Shown: piece by piece, positions 5,229 to 6,175 of the stretch
Layout: every line of letters starts with the position of its first letter
Position numbering within the stretch: the first letter of the stretch is position 1
Assembly (NCBI GenBank): GCA_934462885.1
Contig: CAKSJC010000104.1
Span: forward strand, 1-6,175
Direction of reading: 5' to 3'
DNA: 6,175 nt
Source: an uncultured Eubacteriales bacterium
GTDB lineage: Bacteria; Bacillota; Clostridia; Oscillospirales; CAG-272
Made by a program: the position numbers and the translations under genes
Notes under the pieces: model-generated
The model's database searches: none
The model's input: only the letters and a program-made list of their open reading frames with translations
Told to the model about the DNA's origin: nothing

Positions 5229-6175
5229 TTTTCAGCCAGATACCTCATAATCGATTCTTTCACATCTGCATACATATATAAAGAGCCAAGGCACAAAAGA
5301 GGTTTTCTTTCTTTTTCCGCACTTCTGACAGCTGAAAATACGCCGTTTTCAATAGAATCAAACGCCTCTCCGCGCACTCCGCATTCTCCGAATTCATAAT
5401 GAACTCCCGCGGAATCAAGCGATCGCGCATTTTCGGGGGTTACGCAGAAAACCGTCGAGGCAAAGGGGGAGAGCATCTTTATCATTTTTCTGTGATCTTT
5501 ATCAGCCATTACTCCCATAAGAAGGATGATCTTACCGTCAGGTGAGAGCGGACTTAAGTAGAATTTTATATTCGAAACGGCTCCGGCTATTCCCTGCGGA
5601 TTGTGCGCCCCGTCATATATTACAAGAGGGTCTTTCGAGAGAACCTCAAATCGCGCTTTCCATTTTGCCGAAGCAAGTCCGTCATGCATAGCTTCATTTG
5701 AAATTTCTATACCGCGCGATCTCAAAATCCGCACCGCTTTTATAACATTCGCGGAATTCTTTATCTGATACTGTCCTACAAGAGAGATTTTGAATCGCTC
5801 GCCATCCGCCGTAAATACGCTTCCCGAAAGATCGGATTCAACATCTGTAATAGCCGAATAATCAGTTATGTAAAACGGACTGTTTTTTTCTTTTGCGGTT
5901 TTCTTTATCACGTCAAACGCATCATCGTCTCCCTCCCCGAATAAAACAGGGCAGCCTTCTTTTATTATCCCCGCCTTTTCTTCGGCAATCTTCGCCGTGG
6001 TGTCTCCGAGAATCGTTGTATGATCAAGATCTATTCCCGTTATAACCGAAATCTCTGAGTTTTTTATCACGTTTGTTGAGTCGAGCCTTCCGCCCAGTCC
6101 GGCTTCAAGTATAACAAAGTCGCATTTCTTTTTTTTATAATACAAAAGAGCTATCGCCGTGATAAGCTCAAACTC
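5225..6175 (-). CDS. folC: Folylpolyglutamate/dihydrofolate synthase, N-terminus cut by window edge
   Basis: The last 316 residues of a Mur-ligase-family FolC are visible. The enzyme adds L-glutamate to folates (and, in bifunctional forms, to dihydropteroate) using ATP, in the cytoplasm. Numbering from the visible part, the markers are LEAGLGGRLDSTNV (23-36), DHT (51-53), EKAGIIK (66-72), a Q/N motif GQYQIKNSAN (134-143), ARFEVL (174-179), the C-terminal-domain signature DGAHNP (188-193), GVMADKD (221-227) and GSLYM (297-301). The family is usually about 420-440 residues, so roughly 110-120 residues, including the GTGKGS-type P-loop, lie outside the window. The frame stays open to base 6175, so a TTG at 6145 is not the start. 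The 3' end overlaps the lipoprotein gene by 4 bp. Whether it also has dihydrofolate synthase activity cannot be told from this part. Confidence 0.95.
   Translation of the reverse strand, partial: EFELITAIALLYYKKKKCDFVILEAGLGGRLDSTNVIKNSEISVITGIDLDHTTILGDTTAKIAEEKAGIIKEGCPVLFGEGDDDAFDVIKKTAKEKNSPFYITDYSAITDVESDLSGSVFTADGERFKISLVGQYQIKNSANVIKAVRILRSRGIEISNEAMHDGLASAKWKARFEVLSKDPLVIYDGAHNPQGIAGAVSNIKFYLSPLSPDGKIILLMGVMADKDHRKMIKMLSPFASTVFCVTPENARSLDSAGVHYEFGECGVRGEAFDSIENGVFSAVRSAEKERKPLLCLGSLYMYADVKESIMRYLAEK

Noticed and set aside
6143..6145. TTG start for folC at 6145
   Set aside because: The frame is open to the window end, and the upstream residues (EFELITAIAL) fit the FolC family. The apparent start is an artefact of the cut.
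1..6175. Insertion sequence, prophage, CRISPR, toxin-antitoxin or defence system
   Set aside because: No transposase, integrase, repeat array or defence-type domain is seen. All genes are ordinary chromosomal families or a small lipoprotein.

Overview
The window looks like chromosomal DNA from a low-to-moderate GC Firmicute, most likely an uncultured gut-type Clostridia species. This rests on AT-rich spacers with sigma-70-type (SigA) promoters, strong Shine-Dalgarno sequences, a UPF0237/UPF0210 gene pair, a QueT-type ECF S-component and an HD protein that resembles clostridial homologues. No mobile element, CRISPR array, tRNA or rRNA was seen. The genus cannot be fixed from this sequence.

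Left part (1-1988, all minus strand): an HD-domain phosphohydrolase cut by the window start, with its own promoter. Upstream of it on the same strand is a 467-residue APC-family amino acid permease with a strong 14-bp-stem terminator between them. The permease has a perfect -10 box and a leader of about 115 nt.

Middle (1989-3920): a divergent promoter region, then a plus-strand two-gene operon. It encodes a stand-alone ACT-domain protein (UPF0237) and a 452-residue 'PFL family' protein (UPF0210/DUF711). This conserved pair has no known biochemical role. The ACT domain and the divergent permease suggest a link to amino acids, which is inference.

Right part (3921-6175): a well-formed preQ1-I riboswitch with pseudoknot, antiterminator and intrinsic terminator precedes queT, the membrane S-component for a queuosine precursor. 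The wiring predicts that preQ1 shuts off uptake. Convergent to queT, on the minus strand, are folC (folylpolyglutamate/dihydrofolate synthase, cut by the window end) and a translationally coupled putative lipoprotein of unknown function. The lipoprotein gene overlaps queT tail-to-tail by 23 bp, and its likely terminator lies inside the queT coding sequence.

The most notable element is the preQ1 riboswitch. The least understood genes are the ACT/UPF0210 pair and the folC-linked lipoprotein. I see no clear sign of a wholly new system.
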